Assembly: GCA_037951105.1 (NCBI GenBank)
Contig: JBAMJV010001825.1
Coordinates: forward strand, 67,501 to 131,500
Direction of reading: 5' to 3'
From: Echinarachnius parma
Taxonomy: Eukaryota > Echinodermata > Echinoidea > Clypeasteroida > Echinarachniidae
Length of the DNA stretch: 64,000 nt
Shown: positions 52,801-63,839 of the stretch, piece by piece
How the letters are laid out: the number at the start of each line of letters is the position of its first letter
Numbering within the stretch: position 1 is the first letter of the stretch
The notes under the pieces: generated by a model
What the model was told of the DNA's origin: nothing
Databases searched by the model: none
What the model saw: only the letters and a program-made list of their open reading frames with translations
Position numbers and translations under genes: made by a program

Positions 52801-55450
52801 AGTAACCTGTTGAAATGTGCAAAAAATGATAAATGGTTGATAAAATGTGCATTTAAAAAAACTTGATATGTCGACTGAGTAATGTGTGAACATATCACGT
52901 TAAATGGATATTATATAATTTCCTTTATAAACCATTACGTAACCTTAAATTGTGATGACAGGCCAAACGATTCCCGGATGCTGGTTGCTCTTGGTGAGAG
53001 TTACGAGCGACTGGAGAAGATTGCAGAGGCCAAGAAGTGCTACTGGAGAGCCTACTCTGTGGGGGACATCGAGGGCATGGCTCTGGTCAAGTTAGCAAGG
53101 TATATTCATCTATTTATTGGAAGGAATGCTCCCCAGGGAGTGGAGATGGTGCACGCAATGTGTGCTGGTTTGCATTGTATCCTACGACTAGTTTCCTAAT
53201 TTCAACCTATTAAAATATATGCCCTACCAACTAATAGTTTCATGCTAAGTTTGTGCTGTTGGATGTTAGTTCAAAGTTTGCAACAAGTATTTGTTTTAGT
53301 AGCCAACTAGGATTTAATACATTGTACACACTTGTGTTTCAAACTAAGCTGAGCTTCCTATAAATAATAATACCAAATAATAATGGTGGCTATTTATTCA
53401 TCAAATTATTTTCTTAAGAACTGAATCCTTGCAAATGAACCAATTCTGCATACAAAGTGTTACAATAACTCCATGAGTCCATTTTTTTCATGAGATGTAC
53501 AACATAGGAATATATCTTGAAAACATCGCGCACACCCATATCTCAAACTAACCTGAACTCTAAATCCATTCATCTCTTACACACTTGTACTGGATTCTTG
53601 CAAATAAATTGTTACAATTTTGTTTTCAAAGGTTGCACGAGAAGTTCAATGAAGATGAAAAAGCGGCATCTTTCTATTCCAAGTATGTGGAACAGATGGA
53701 GACGATGGGAGTAAGTATTGATGAATAATGATGGAAAATGACGTATAATAATTATAATATATACCAGGCGAATGACAAATTAAATAATTTCAATGTGAGC
53801 AGCGCTTGCTCCTATGCTATATTGGGTAAAATTTGAGCAGAATTGATGGAGAAATTAGAAAAATATATTATTGTTCCACTTCAATCATTCAAAATTGTTT
53901 TGTTTTCTCAAATTTTCACTGATTGTGAGGTACTCGGACATTATGATCAATCATTATGTTCAACATGAGCAAAGCATTATACAGTCAAACCTGCTCAAGC
54001 GACCACCTGTCTATAAAAAACCACCTCCTTATAAAGACCACTAATACTGATTCTCTTGAAGGCAAATCACAAGTGAAAGAACATGTCTATAAAGACTACC
54101 TGATCATTAAGACCACATTTTTTGTATCCCTTGGGTGGTCTTTATAGTCCGGTTTAACTATTTTAATATTATCATTATATGTGACCGGCTATAGCAAAAC
54201 CCTGCACTTGTCGTTAAAAATCAAAATGTAGATGTTCATACCATTAGAAAGGCCTCGTCACAAGCTTTCATTTGATGGTTTGTTCTAAAAAAATGGTCAA
54301 TAATTGGCGAAGATATGATTGTTTCAATTGTACAATCATAAGTCTTTTACACACATTATGTAAACTTAAAATGCCAATTTTTTCAAAACATGAATTACCA
54401 ACAAGTGCAGGGTTTTGCTATAGCCGATTAGCCGGTCACATATATATAAGTAGTACTATCATCATGAGCATATTTGTTTCTTCTAAACTATAATACTGAT
54501 ATTTGATCTCTCCTAGACGGCAGACTCGGAGGAGCAGTCCCAGGCGTACCGCTACCTGGCTCGCTACCACCTCAAGCAGAGCAACTTTGATGAGGCCACA
54601 AACTATGCTCACAAGTGCTGTGACCACACAGAGGTAACCTTTTATTACATATTACCCCTCTCTCCTCTCTCTCTTCCTCTCATTGATGAAAGATAATAAA
54701 TGAAAATATGCATTTAGAAGATCAGGGCAACCACATATATATTCAGATGAATTGTCGGGCTACTGTTGCTTGGCTCGCTACCACCTCAAGCAGAGCAACT
54801 TTGATGAGGCCACAAACTATGCTCACAAAGGCTGTGACCACACAGAGGTACAAATGAGTGACGCTGTACTGAATGGACAATGAACGATTAACAATAATTT
54901 GTTGGATCTATATACAAAGATAAACCCCGAGTTCGTTTCATTTTATTATATTTGATTCTACAAAATTTGTTGCTCATATGTTTACAAAAGATAGTATAAA
55001 AATAAAACATAATTCTGAAGTAAGGTAAGAATTGCAGATTATTTGTCCATTTTTGTTGCAACGACCTTGTTTAATTTTTGAGTTGTGTGATAATTTCCAC
55101 CAATTTGTCTTCAAAATATTGCCTTTATAGACATTTTTACAAGTTCAACATCCTTGTGAATTAAACAAAATAATATTATTTTTCTGCCTATGTATATTTG
55201 GCTCATTTTGTTGTTGTTGCTGAGGTAAGCTCTCTCTTGGATATCTAATGCATGATGTTAAAGCAACTTTCTTGCATCTTCTTTGAATGTTTAAATGTTT
55301 AAATGCTGTGTTGTGATATTATGGAATTATGCAATGCTCTTTACTATCTTTCCACTATATTCTGTACATACATAATGTGATCCTTCTTAATATTTTTTTT
55401 TGTACAGCACAGACACATATGTAATAAGTACTTTACAGTTTACAAATGTA

Positions 55451-55487
<37 letters not shown>

Positions 55488-55695
55488 ACAGACACGAGAA
55501 GAAGGGAAGGCCATCCTGCGGGAGATCTCCAGCCGGCGGCCCAACGGGGAAACCCCCAACGCCTCCACCCGCCCTGCCCCCGTGGAGGATGGGGGGTCTA
55601 TCACGCAGGGGCAACAGACGGTGAGTCGGACTGACAACGGAGCTTCGGACGTACTTAGCAGGGTGTCACCGATGAACCTTACTTTCACACCGTAA
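43865..55695 (+). CDS. CDC23: CDC23/APC8, anaphase-promoting complex TPR subunit (13 exons, N-terminus missing)
   Basis: A scaffold subunit of the APC/C ubiquitin ligase in the nucleus and cytosol. Stacked TPR repeats hold the complex and contribute to activator binding. Exons: 43865-43934, 44771-44908, 45527-45675, 46462-46594, 48235-48412, 49483-49580, 50070-50151, 50955-51119, 51825-51933, 52962-53099, 53632-53710, 54517-54633, 55492-55695 (stop TAA). All phases join and give about 552 residues, against 597 in human. Conserved blocks: [88 protein letters not shown] (a classic TPR), [41 protein letters not shown], and the C-terminal RVSPMNL. The first exon here begins in phase after a missing TG, presumably the K-W before C-A-E-L. 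About 45 N-terminal residues are not found. Identification is near certain. Confidence 0.96.
44190..44631. mobile_element. hAT MITE with 8-bp target duplication
   Basis: Perfect 15-bp ends TAGAGCTGAGTCAAA and TTTGACTCAGCTCTA, flanked by GTAAATGG on both sides (44182-44189, 44632-44639). The interior has inverted ATTCGATATCCGACCG segments. It lies in the first identified CDC23 intron. The TAGxGCTG ends relate it to 27970-28946 and 61725-62566. Confidence 0.92.
45885..45957 (-). repeat. tRNA-derived SINE-like segment
   Basis: On the minus strand TGGCTCAATGGTTACAGCAC (A box) and GGTTCGATTCTC (B box) occur at tRNA spacing, but the ends do not form an acceptor stem. Intronic in CDC23. Confidence 0.6.
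46652..47186. mobile_element. TIR element with ~165-bp inverted ends and TA duplication
   Basis: TACAGGGTGGC at the left and GCCACCCTGTA at the right, flanked by TA. The arms stay alignable for about 165 bp: ACGGAACGGGGCACTTCCCA, ATCGGAT, GATACCAAGAACAGT and ACCATGTCAGG all recur inverted. TA targets and long arms fit a Tc1/mariner-like derivative. The ~200-bp core has no transposase ORF. It lies in the CDC23 intron after exon 46462-46594. Confidence 0.88.
47374..47794. mobile_element. MITE family C copy 1
   Basis: Begins TTAAAGGGTACCACCACCC and ends GGTGGTCCCCTTTAA. The internal ACTACAACATGTGT, GTACGAAGACTACC and GAATTACACAACCCT are shared with 60315-60740 and, in decayed form, with 49585-49950. 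Confidence 0.8.
47825..48234 (+). pseudogene. two partial copies of CDC23 exon 48235-48412
   Basis: A 179-bp unit (intron tail, acceptor and the first ~75-95 bp of the exon) is repeated upstream of the real exon: CAGCTATC at 47874, 48053 and 48232. The first copy stays in frame ([20 protein letters not shown]) but has no donor. The second has a 6-base deletion and a TAA. Both end in a shared tail around CTCTA-AA-GTTACAAAG instead of the rest of the exon. Confidence 0.9.
49332..49440 (+). pseudogene. partial copy of CDC23 exon 49483-49580
   Basis: After an acceptor at 49330-49331 the copy encodes [19 protein letters not shown] sequence, then decays into CTGGAGAACATGAAAACC without a donor. The offset is 151 bp. 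The real exon reads [15 protein letters not shown]. Confidence 0.88.
49585..49950. mobile_element. MITE family C copy 2 (decayed)
   Basis: Recognised by ATTAAAGGGATTCAACACCCC, AGTAGTCTATTCCACTA and GAATTACACAACTCTTG in the same order as in copies 1 and 3. The right end is eroded (ATATCCCTTT). Confidence 0.55.
51125..51350 (+). repeat. GAT/GATGAG microsatellite
   Basis: Long imperfect runs of GAT and GAG triplets begin 6 bases after the donor of CDC23 exon 50955-51119. A similar shorter run follows the exon copy at 51543, so the microsatellite was part of the duplicated unit. Confidence 0.9.
51405..51543 (+). pseudogene. near-identical partial copy of CDC23 exon 50955-51119
   Basis: 139 bp from CATGAGAAAG to GCCATAG match the 3' part of the real exon with three differences (tca/tct, ggc/gga, agg/aga), all silent. 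It keeps a donor (gtacta) and has a CAG just before it, but that acceptor is in phase 0 while the preceding exon ends in phase 1, so splicing to it gives GCA TGA, a stop. The first 26 bases of the exon are missing. Confidence 0.9.
52059..52442. mobile_element. MITE family B copy
   Basis: TTAAAGGGATCTAGTAACTT at the left and AAGTCCCTTTAA at the right. The internal GATATGTCCACTTGG and AGTTAAATGGACGTTATATG are shared with 27003-27240 and 52779-52920. Confidence 0.7.
52779..52920. mobile_element. MITE family B fragment
   Basis: AAAGGGATTCTAGTAACTAG, then TGATATGTCGACTGAG and ACGTTAAATGGATATTATAT. It ends about 40 bp before the acceptor of CDC23 exon 52962-53099. Confidence 0.6.
53978..54155. mobile_element. 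MITE of the CAGTCAAACCTG family
   Basis: TACAGTCAAACCTGCTCAAG at the left and GGTCTTTATAGTCCGGTTTA at the right, with repeated AAGACCAC. A widespread Tc1/mariner-like MITE type. Intronic in CDC23. Confidence 0.55.
54177..54443. mobile_element. MITE with TGTGACCGGCTATAGC ends
   Basis: ATGTGACCGGCTATAGC then AAAACCCTGCACTTGT at the left is inverted at the right, where an extra 8 bases (ATTAGCCG) sit inside the repeat. TATA-rich flanks. Intronic in CDC23. Confidence 0.8.
54758..54847 (+). pseudogene. partial copy of CDC23 exon 54517-54633
   Basis: About 85 bp, from CTTGGCTCGCTACCACCTCA to CACACAGAG with a donor (gtacaa), repeat the 3' part of the exon at an offset of 214 bp. One Cys codon has changed (AAGTGC to AAAGGC). 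No acceptor or 5' half is present. Confidence 0.88.
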
Positions 55696-55779
55696 CCCGG
55701 TCGGCAATCGTGATCCATTGTGAATTAACAAGTTTATTTATTCATATCTTGTTTAAAGAGAGCGAATGGAACATTCTAG

Positions 55780-56262
55780 GAACGCAGACAGTGTGTAGGA
55801 CTGACAACAGAGCTTCGGACGTGCCTAAAGAATGGATGGACACTCAGATATTCTAAGAACATTCTAGAAACTGTCAGTTGAATGGACAATGAGGTTTGCA
55901 GTTTCTTCAATGAATCTCAAATTCATACCCAAAGACCATTCTCTGCAATAAGTCTAAGACTCCTCAAGATTTGCAGTGCTAGCGGACGGTCGGTTGAACA
56001 GAGCAGCAGAATAATGACGTTCTGAGCAGAGTTTCATTTATGAAAATCTCAAAATTAGGACCAAGTCTCTGCAATGGGTTTTGAGCCAAAGACCAATGGC
56101 TTCAGGATTGAAAACTCTGCATCGAGACCCAACGTCCGAAACAATCCAGAAAGCCATCACACACCCTAGGACCAGCAGATGGGGAGTGGTACTGAGAGTG
56201 GAGCTGCTCATGTCTTGAGTAGTGCCGCCCATTAACCTCACATTCCCATTCACACCCTATTA
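55780..56262 (+). pseudogene. decayed copies of the CDC23 terminal exon in its 3' flank
   Basis: CGCAGACAGTGTGTAGGACT, then GACAACAGAGCTTCGGACGTG (55780-55830), repeats the exon's last third. A second, poorer copy (about 56180-56262) runs GTGGTACTGAGAG, GGAGCTGCTCATG, CATTAACCTCACATTC, matching the exon's end including its ATGAACCTTACTTTC. A few weak echoes lie between them near 55985-56060. Confidence 0.7.
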
Positions 56263-57173
56263 AAGAACATTCTCTGCAGCAGATTTAGCCAAAGTTCGGC
56301 TAGATTGTAGACTTTGTAAGACCCAGAGGGTAGAGAATGAAACAATCCAGATATCTTTCATGCATCTTTTATGAGACGGAAACAAGTTTTTTCATGTTCT
56401 ATCATGTAATGATAGCGGATAGTTGGTCTAAGGAAGGGGGCATGCTTTATATATATATTTATCCCCCCCCCCCTCTTTTGGCAATTAATACTTTTGCCAG
56501 TTTGTTTCTGAGTTATTTTACCCCCACCCATCCACCACCACAATATGCCACTGTATGCCACTGTATGCATTAGTTCTATTATTTACTGTTTCTTGAAGAA
56601 AGAGAACCACCCCAGGACCATGAAACGTTTCCAGTTGTTGTAAATGCCCAATTATTGTAACCAACAAGGTTATATATAGCCAATCTGTATGGATCGTTAT
56701 AGATGTTTCCATAGAAGTTACAATGCGAATTTTTTAAAGAAACGGGGCCCAGATGATAACTGATCCAGCGCATGTATTGGGAGTGTTGGTGATCCATATT
56801 TGCAAAATTATTCATGATTTGCGTGTATATTACCTAAAAGCTTCAAAATTGCTTGCACATGTATTAATTTGTAAAGACCCCCCTCAATCATAAATTGTGA
56901 AAGGGATGAAATATTATTCTACATATTAATGTGATGAATATTTTTAAAAGAATTGACCGGTTAAATGATTCATGATTTTTATATGCCAGAAGAAATACAG
57001 CTACATTGACATTGTATGATGGACATTTGGCAGGTGTAAGAAATAGAGCAAAAGAGCAGAAGTAACCATTTAAATATTGGCAGACATTAAATGTTACAAG
57101 GAAAGACTGCAAGTCACAATTATGTACTGTATGAATTCTTTTTGATTTATTAGCAATTGGTTTATGATGAACC

Positions 57174-57179
57174 AATAAA
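57174..57179 (+). terminator. candidate CDC23 polyadenylation signal
   Basis: AATAAA followed by a T-rich stretch, about 1.5 kb after the stop codon. Motif only. Confidence 0.3.
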
Positions 57180-57682
57180 TATATATTTCTTTTTTTCAAG
57201 TACACTGTCTCTTGTCCATATTTCATTCTATAATTACATAATAATCAGCACATCATGGTTAAAAAACATAAGCATCGATGGATAGAAACATTTATGGATG
57301 GAATCATGGAGGAAATTAATTTGGTTTTAACCACCTCACACATCAATTAGAAAGGAATGTTCAAGTCAACATTTTTTTTTTCGAGGATCTATAATAACTG
57401 TAGCCTAAGAGCACGAGGAACAAGAGTGATGACAATTATTCATCGTCAGGGGCATCGGTTCTTAAAGTCATCTCTTGTACCTTATTGTTTGGCAACATAA
57501 GAATAGAACAGGCTTTGATTTTTCAAATATCTCCCTAATTATTCACATTCACTTATTCACTTTCACATATCATTCAGAAGGATATTATGATGATATAGTT
57601 GAATGAATGAAGTCTCAAATATCACTTTGGGAGAACAAAAATTATGTTATGAAGTTCATGGATCACTTTAATGTGTGACTAA

Positions 57683-57901
57683 AGCCCTTCGCACACAGAG
57701 CCGACCCGATCCGACTGGTTTTCAGTCGGTTCAGCTCAGTAAACATTGCCTCAGGACTCCTTTTTTGCTGGTCAAGAGCCAGTAGGAGATCATTCGAGGC
57801 CGGTGCAACATGTTGAATCGGCTCCGAATGAGCAAAAAACGACTCTAGCCTAACTGAAAACCAGTCGGATCTGGTCGAGTCGGCTCTGTGTGCGGAGGGC
57901 T
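57683..57901. mobile_element. PIF/Harbinger-like MITE
   Basis: Ends AGCCCTTCGCACACAGAGCC and GGCTCTGTGTGCGGAGGGCT are inverted, with TAA on both flanks (57680-57682, 57902-57904). Three-base TAA targets are typical of PIF/Harbinger. The arms extend about 45 bp through CCGACTGGTTTTCAGT. 219 bp, no ORF. Confidence 0.88.
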
Positions 57902-58844
57902 TAAGTGGTTAAAAAGGCCAACGCCATCTCCAAACCACTGAGCCCAAATAGGATAACAATATTTCTATGTTATAGCCCAATAATGTGATGACACTACTTT
58001 TGGTGGTGTTATGTTTCAAAGCTGGTAATTGAGCCTTTTCTATTAAAATAAAGATGCTATTCAAGGGGTTTGTCTCCCACTATTTGATCAATATATATCA
58101 AGAAACATTGTGGTGTGACGTATAATTCATAATTTTGATAATATAAATAAATATCTTTTATATACAGAGTAAAATATGTACTAGAATTGTTTGTACAAAA
58201 CAAATTATTTGAAATTCAAGGTGTTAATAACATCTTTAGCTTGGATATAGACTCATTCAAGACAGATTTTGTTGAGAATACAGGCCTGTAAATCTGACTA
58301 GGGGATGAATATCAAAGGTGTACGTGGACGGATTCTTGGATGGATGACATGAAAACACACACTAAAAACGCTCACAGTATCTAAAACGGGCACAAAGCTA
58401 CGTGTTACATTTGCATTAACACAGTTTGGTCTTTCAATACAAATAACTGGAAGAATATCAAAAGAAGTCAAGTGTCTCTCAAATAAAATCCCTCAGCAAA
58501 AAATGTGATGTCTTAGAAAACAAGTTGTAAATCTATCATCAACACATGCTGATGAAATGTTATTGCTACAAAAGTTGGCATTAAAAAGTAATCTTCTGGA
58601 ATGCTAACAGATGGCTATGGCTGGTGTCACATTTTGATAGGCACATGAAGTTCACACAAAAAAAGGCATCTTTCATTTTTCTTCATGGAACTCACTACAA
58701 CATTGTTTGATTAAACTACCAATGACTGTGCTAATGATAACCCCAAGTTATTGTGTTGTAACAGGCAAATTATTGCAATAACATATATAAATTAAATGTC
58801 AATTAACGTTGACACTTCACTCCATCATAATATCCGCCAGTGCT

Positions 58845-59575
58845 TGACAACTGATATTGTTTTGGGCTACTTAATGACGACCTCAAATGAATTTGTTGAC
58901 TAAAACAAATCGATTTCACTTCCCATGGCGTTTGTTGCAACAAGTGGTGCCCACTCAACTGTTCATGATTGCTAGATATTAATATAGGCTGCTAGATACT
59001 GCCTCAAATGAATTTGCTGGTGACAACAAATTAATTTCACATCCCATGGAAATTATCACAAGTGTATCCCACTCTAATGTTCATGATTGCTAGATATTTT
59101 TATAGGCTGCTAGATGACTGCCTTAAATGAATTTGCTGGCGACAACAAATTAATTTCACATCCCATGGAAATTATAACGAGCGTATCCCACTCTACTGTT
59201 CATAATTGGTAGATATTGTTATGGGCTGTTGGACAACTGCCTCAAATGAATTTGTTGCTGAAAACAAATTCATTTAACATCCCATGGAAATATCATGAGC
59301 GTATCCCTGTCCCACTCAACTATTCATAATGGTTAGATATTGTTATGGGCTGTTCGACCGCTGCCTCAAACAAATTGATCAAATGACATCAATTTAATTT
59401 CCCATGGAGCTCATTACAGCAAATCGTGAGTCGGTGCATCCCACTCTACTGTTCGCGATTCCTAAATATTGTTTTGTTCTGGGCTGTTCGACCGCTGCAT
59501 CAAACAAATTAGCCTTAATTCCCATGCGAGTTTATTATGACGAGTGCATCTCGTCATACAGTTCAAAATTGCCGG
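58845..59575. repeat. ~120-bp minisatellite, about six units
   Basis: CCCATGG (or CCCATGC) recurs at about 58923, 59043, 59163, 59281, 59401 and 59520, with TCAAATGAATTTG upstream and CCACTCTACTGTTC downstream in each unit. Divergence between units is moderate. The array stops next to the FAM184A stop codon, so it probably forms part of that 3' UTR. Confidence 0.88.
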
Positions 59576-59588
59576 ACGACAGTTTTCG

Positions 59589-61432
59589 TCACGTGTGGAT
59601 GAACTTCTTTGCACGAGGGGGTCTGGGTGGGTACAGGGTGCCATCATGCAGGGGTTTCTTTGGGTTGAGCTGGATGTCGTGGATGGGGGAGTCTGGGAGG
59701 GGGTCCAGACGGGTGCTGTTGCTCCCAGGGCTACCCCCCGCCGAGGAGTGCCCCATTCCCTTGCTGCTGCTACTGTTGCCGATGCTCATTCCCCCCATCT
59801 GGTTTAGGTTCGGTGCGCTGACGTACCGATGACTTGCCTCGTCGCTAGTGCTGCCTTTCTTTTTCTGCATGAAGGAGATTTATTTATTAAAATAATGTAT
59901 TAATTTTTTATTTCATTTATTTATTTACAGATTTTCAACAACATATAATATAATCAATATCGAATGTAAATTATATTTTATATTGTATTTGTACACAAAA
60001 ACAAAACGATTTTACACAGAGAGACAATAAATAGATTCAAGCTAAGAATAACTTTAGTGCCATAAACAAGGAACAGTTTTGTCAGCTGGAGATATTGCAA
60101 AAATGTTGTTGTCACTTTAACATTTATATACAACAAACTTTAATATTGGAGTTTAGCTCTGACAAATAACAATTCTAAATGCCAGGGGGGGAAATAGTTT
60201 CAATTACTTTTATAACAGGGAGTGGATTCAGAACTTGAATATTAGGGTTAGTTTTGACAAGAAATTGTTAATGTTAGAAACAAAGTTGTTGTCCTATACC
60301 TTTATATTGAGGGTTTTAAAGGGTACCACCACCCAAAAATAATATTCTTATAAATGAAAGGTAACATCTTTAGTAGTCCATTCCATCAACAAGTTCAGAA
60401 AAATATGTCTCCAGAAAAAAATATATAATTGGAAAATGCATCACCATACTACAACATGTGTATATGGGTCTGCATGTACGAAGACTACCTTTGTCCAGAG
60501 TGAACGAATCGTCCGGGATTCTATTGTCTCCAAACGTACGTGTGAATAGAATTGGCGCACTCGCAAATGTTTGGCGAGTACGGAACCAGGAAATAATAGT
60601 GGGTCCGTAAGTGGTGGTAATGAATTGCATTGATTATGAATTACACAACCCTTTGCAAAATGTTGGGTATCTATTTGATATCACAAAAGGGTACCAAAAC
60701 TTATAATTATGTGTTGTTCTTTACCTGGTGGTCCCCTATAACTCCAATATTGGACATAGCTTTGAGGAAAACTATTCTAATACCAGGGGGGTTTTACACA
60801 AAGATCCCAACTTAACACTAAGTTGGACTTACAAATTATGGCAAGCCATTAGTTTCTTTGTTAAATGATTTCTTTCAACATACCTTCAATTTTGATAAAA
60901 AAACATTAACATTTTCTTTGATCAAACAGACTTCCAGTGATTGATGTCAACTTGTGTTTAATATTTCAAATATTTGCTTATGGGGCTCTTGACTATGTTA
61001 AATTAAAAAGCTACAAATGGCTTTCCATAATTTTTAAGCCCAACTTAGTGTTCAGTTTGACTTTGGATCTTTGTGAAACACCCCCCAGAAACAAGGAAAA
61101 AATGGTTTCTATTACCTTCACAGCGAGAGGATACAGAACTCCAATATCTGGGCTTAGCTTTGATAACCATCAATTCTCAACACCAGAAACAAGAAACAAA
61201 GTTGATGTAACATACCATCATATGGGGGGGGGGGGGGGGGGGGTTAATTCCAATATTGGGGTTGGCTTTGACCATCGACTATTCCAAAGCAAGCAAACAA
61301 AACAAACGAAATGATTTGAATTACCTTCACAGCAAGTGGATTCAGAACTCCAATATTGGGGCTAGCGTTGAAAACTTTGTTGAAATTCGTCTCTCGGTTG
61401 ATGAGCTCCATTTGGAAGAACCGCTTGTCATC
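59589..61432 (-). CDS. FAM184A: FAM184A-like protein, last two coding exons
   Basis: Exon 61432-61325 encodes DDKRFFQMELINRETNFNKV, continuing to NPLAVK. Exon 59864-59589 starts KKKGSTSDEASHRYVSAPNL, contains RLDPLPDSPIHDI and ends KKFIHT. Both are in phase 0 (127 residues plus TGA). The order RFFQxEL-NRETNFNKVF, VS-PNL, RLDP-PxSPxHDI is that of the FAM184A C-terminus, downstream of its long coiled coil. Its molecular role is poorly known. The coiled-coil exons must lie beyond 64000. An intermediate serine/glycine-rich linker (MGGMSIGNSSSSKG) is variable. The assignment rests on recalled family motifs. Confidence 0.82.
60315..60740. mobile_element. MITE family C copy 3
   Basis: TTAAAGGGTACCACCACCCA at the left and ACCTGGTGGTCCCCTATA at the right, matching 47374-47794 along its length. 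Confidence 0.8.
60787..61087. mobile_element. MITE family A, best complete copy
   Basis: Left arm GGGGGGTTTTACACAAAGAT, then AACACTAAGTTGGACTTACA and ATTATGGCAAGCCATTAG. The right arm is its inverse (CTACAAATGGCTTTCCATAA ... ATCTTTGTGAAACACCCC). The arms are about 75 bp and the total about 300 bp. Confidence 0.75.
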
Positions 61433-61724
61433 CTGCAGGGGAACAAAATATGATTATTGCAAAATATCAATTTTCTTACTGTATTTCTTTAAAGCTAAAT
61501 GCCCTACACACAAAAAATGAAATGTACGCCCTGATTACCAACCATGTGAAAGAATATATTTTTACTAATATGGGATAATACAAATTTGGCCAGGAAACCG
61601 CCTACTAATTGATATATTTGCAAAGTTAGAAAACTATCAATGCATTGATCGCCTACGGTTGTATTTTGATAGGCAAAATGCGCTGCGTGCAAAGCCTATG
61701 GTAAATGCGGCACATGGTTTCACA

Positions 61725-62566
61725 TAGTGCTGTTATCCGATCCGATCCGAGAAGGGAATTCCCGGTGAACATGGCCTTCAACCGGGAAATTAGCGGTCCG
61801 AGAAATGGCCCTTTTTTTCTATAATTCTCGTTTTGGCAACCCATTTTTTCCAGTAATAATAACAAATTTGTATACTGTACATATAAGAAAAAAATGGCAT
61901 CAACTCAAGTAATTTGCAGTAGGTATGACAGATTTACGACTTATGGCTAGGACCAGGAGCAGAGAAGGTCACAATGTTTAAACAGGTTGAGCCTTGAAGT
62001 CAATTACCTGAATTTGTGCAGAGCTATACAAAGGGTTCAAGGAGAATGCCCCCACCTGTTGGAATGCTTACCCCCAGCCTTTGAATATACTTTTTTAGTC
62101 TTTTTCTTGACTCCCACAAACATATATTGTGAACTGGCTTTTCATGTGTATGCTTTATTGAACATAACTATAACAAAAAAAAACACACATAACTCTGCCC
62201 CAAACACTGGCACACCCCCCAAAATAAATTACCCCAATGCTGCCGCCCATTTTGTTTGGAAAAACTTTTTAAACATCGTGTTTCTTGTAGTCATAACAAA
62301 TTCGCCCAAACATGATCTTACACAGGCCCTGAGTTCACATGTGGTTGTGAGTTTGGTATGATATGCATGCTCACTGAACCTTGGCTAATATATATATATG
62401 GTATGTCTCCTCATAACTCCCCAAAATAGCAACTGTGTGTGCATGGGTACAGGCAGTGTTTTTGCTCATTCACAAGGGAACCGGGACGAACCGGGACCCG
62501 TTAATCATTTTTTATTTCTACGAGCCGGGATCCGAGACGGGATATTTTGTTTACCTAACAGCATTA
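61725..62566. mobile_element. hAT-type non-autonomous element, 8-bp target duplication
   Basis: Ends TAGTGCTGTTA and TAACAGCATTA (one mismatch) are flanked by a perfect GTTTCACA (61717-61724, 62567-62574). Just inside each end are GATCCGAGA/GGATCCGAGACGGGAT segments. 842 bp, no transposase. Related by its termini to 27970-28946. It lies in the FAM184A intron. Confidence 0.9.
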
Positions 62567-62574
62567 GTTTCACA

Positions 62575-63837
62575 CGCAAAGATGTGGCCAGCGTAGATGG
62601 GCTGAACTAGCGGTGAATTTAGGCTCAATTGTAACTGATATTTCTGCATTTAACGATACTAAGGTTCAGATTTGTCCACACAAGACCTTTAAATACTATT
62701 TCAACAATACTGATCAATCAAACATAACACAATATATAAAGATCCTTTAGATCCTGAAATCATCTGCAGTAATCGGATCCCCATGGGGTGGCAGCCAACA
62801 AGCGCACTTGTTGGTGCCGCTCATACTCATGATTGCATCAAGTGTGTAGACTGCACATTTGTGTCTGGCTTGTTTATTTTTCTATGTCCAAAATAGACGG
62901 ACATACCTTGGTTCTTGGAAGCTAAAATTTGCCTTAGAATCCACTCGATTTTTATCGCAATTTCATTAAAAGTAAAAATGAGTTTCTAAACTATTTTGAA
63001 TCTGTTGTGATGTGATCGACGATAGTTACTGATTCAGCAACTAACCCAATTAATAGTGTATAAAAGAAATGTTCCATCTAACCATCTTGCTGGTATAGAA
63101 ATCACCATTACTCTTCCAGCTATAGCTCTTGGCAACACCGACTGCTAATATTCATTAGATGACGTAATGCGCTGTTACCCTTCCCCCCTCGCAATATTTA
63201 GATTTTAATAACTAACAATATATACCAGGAAACCTTTGAAAATGCCTCTTCAAAATAATGATAATTTCTGTATACTGTTGGATATATATTGCTATACTTT
63301 ATGATGAATAATACCACATTAACCGTGGCGGAATATATAGATTAGCTAGGTGTTACAAGTAAATATACTGTTTAATTGTACTCTGTTCGTAGCATACTGA
63401 ATGTTTATCAAAATAAACTTTCCAATGACACAGTGCGGTATATAACCTTATGTATGTACCCCTAGTTATGCGAATTGTTAAAAAAATTTGCATAAAACGG
63501 GTCCCAAATGTACTAAGTATGTACGATAATAAACTCTACCATATTTCTTGTTCATGCATGATTATGTTAATGTTGCTTAAATTCGTTATGAGCTCATAAA
63601 ATACATAAATACCTTTTGTCCACTTTGTATAGAATGTAGAAATAATGTTTAATTTTTATAAATTTTGGCATGGATAATAATTCTTGCTTGCCTTTTAAGT
63701 GAAGATGTCAACTCACTCAGCAAAAGGCTAATTCTAAAGTGCATCACACAGACACGAACAACCTTGCATCTTAACCTGTAATCTTAGACAAGTTTCCATG
63801 GCAAGAAATAACTTGAAGCAGGAAGTTTACAGTACAC
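62575..63837. other. FAM184A intron, nothing recognised
   Basis: AT-rich sequence without ORF, repeat family or splice-bounded exon on either strand that I could support. Confidence 0.45.
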
Positions 63838-63839
63838 CC

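Larger units (their letters stand above)
60140..61300 (-). pseudogene. decayed fragments of FAM184A exon 61432-61325 in the intron
   Basis: The donor-side end of the exon (plus-strand TTACCTTCACAGCAAGTGGA followed by ACTCCAATATTGGGGCTAGC) recurs at 61115-61165 including the donor, at about 61247-61275, at about 60740-60775 and at about 60220-60260, each shorter or more altered. MITEs of families C and A lie among the fragments. Confidence 0.75.

Noticed and set aside
59404-59832. 142-codon plus-strand ORF
   Set aside because: It is antisense to the FAM184A terminal exon and the adjoining minisatellite, with no recognisable domain.
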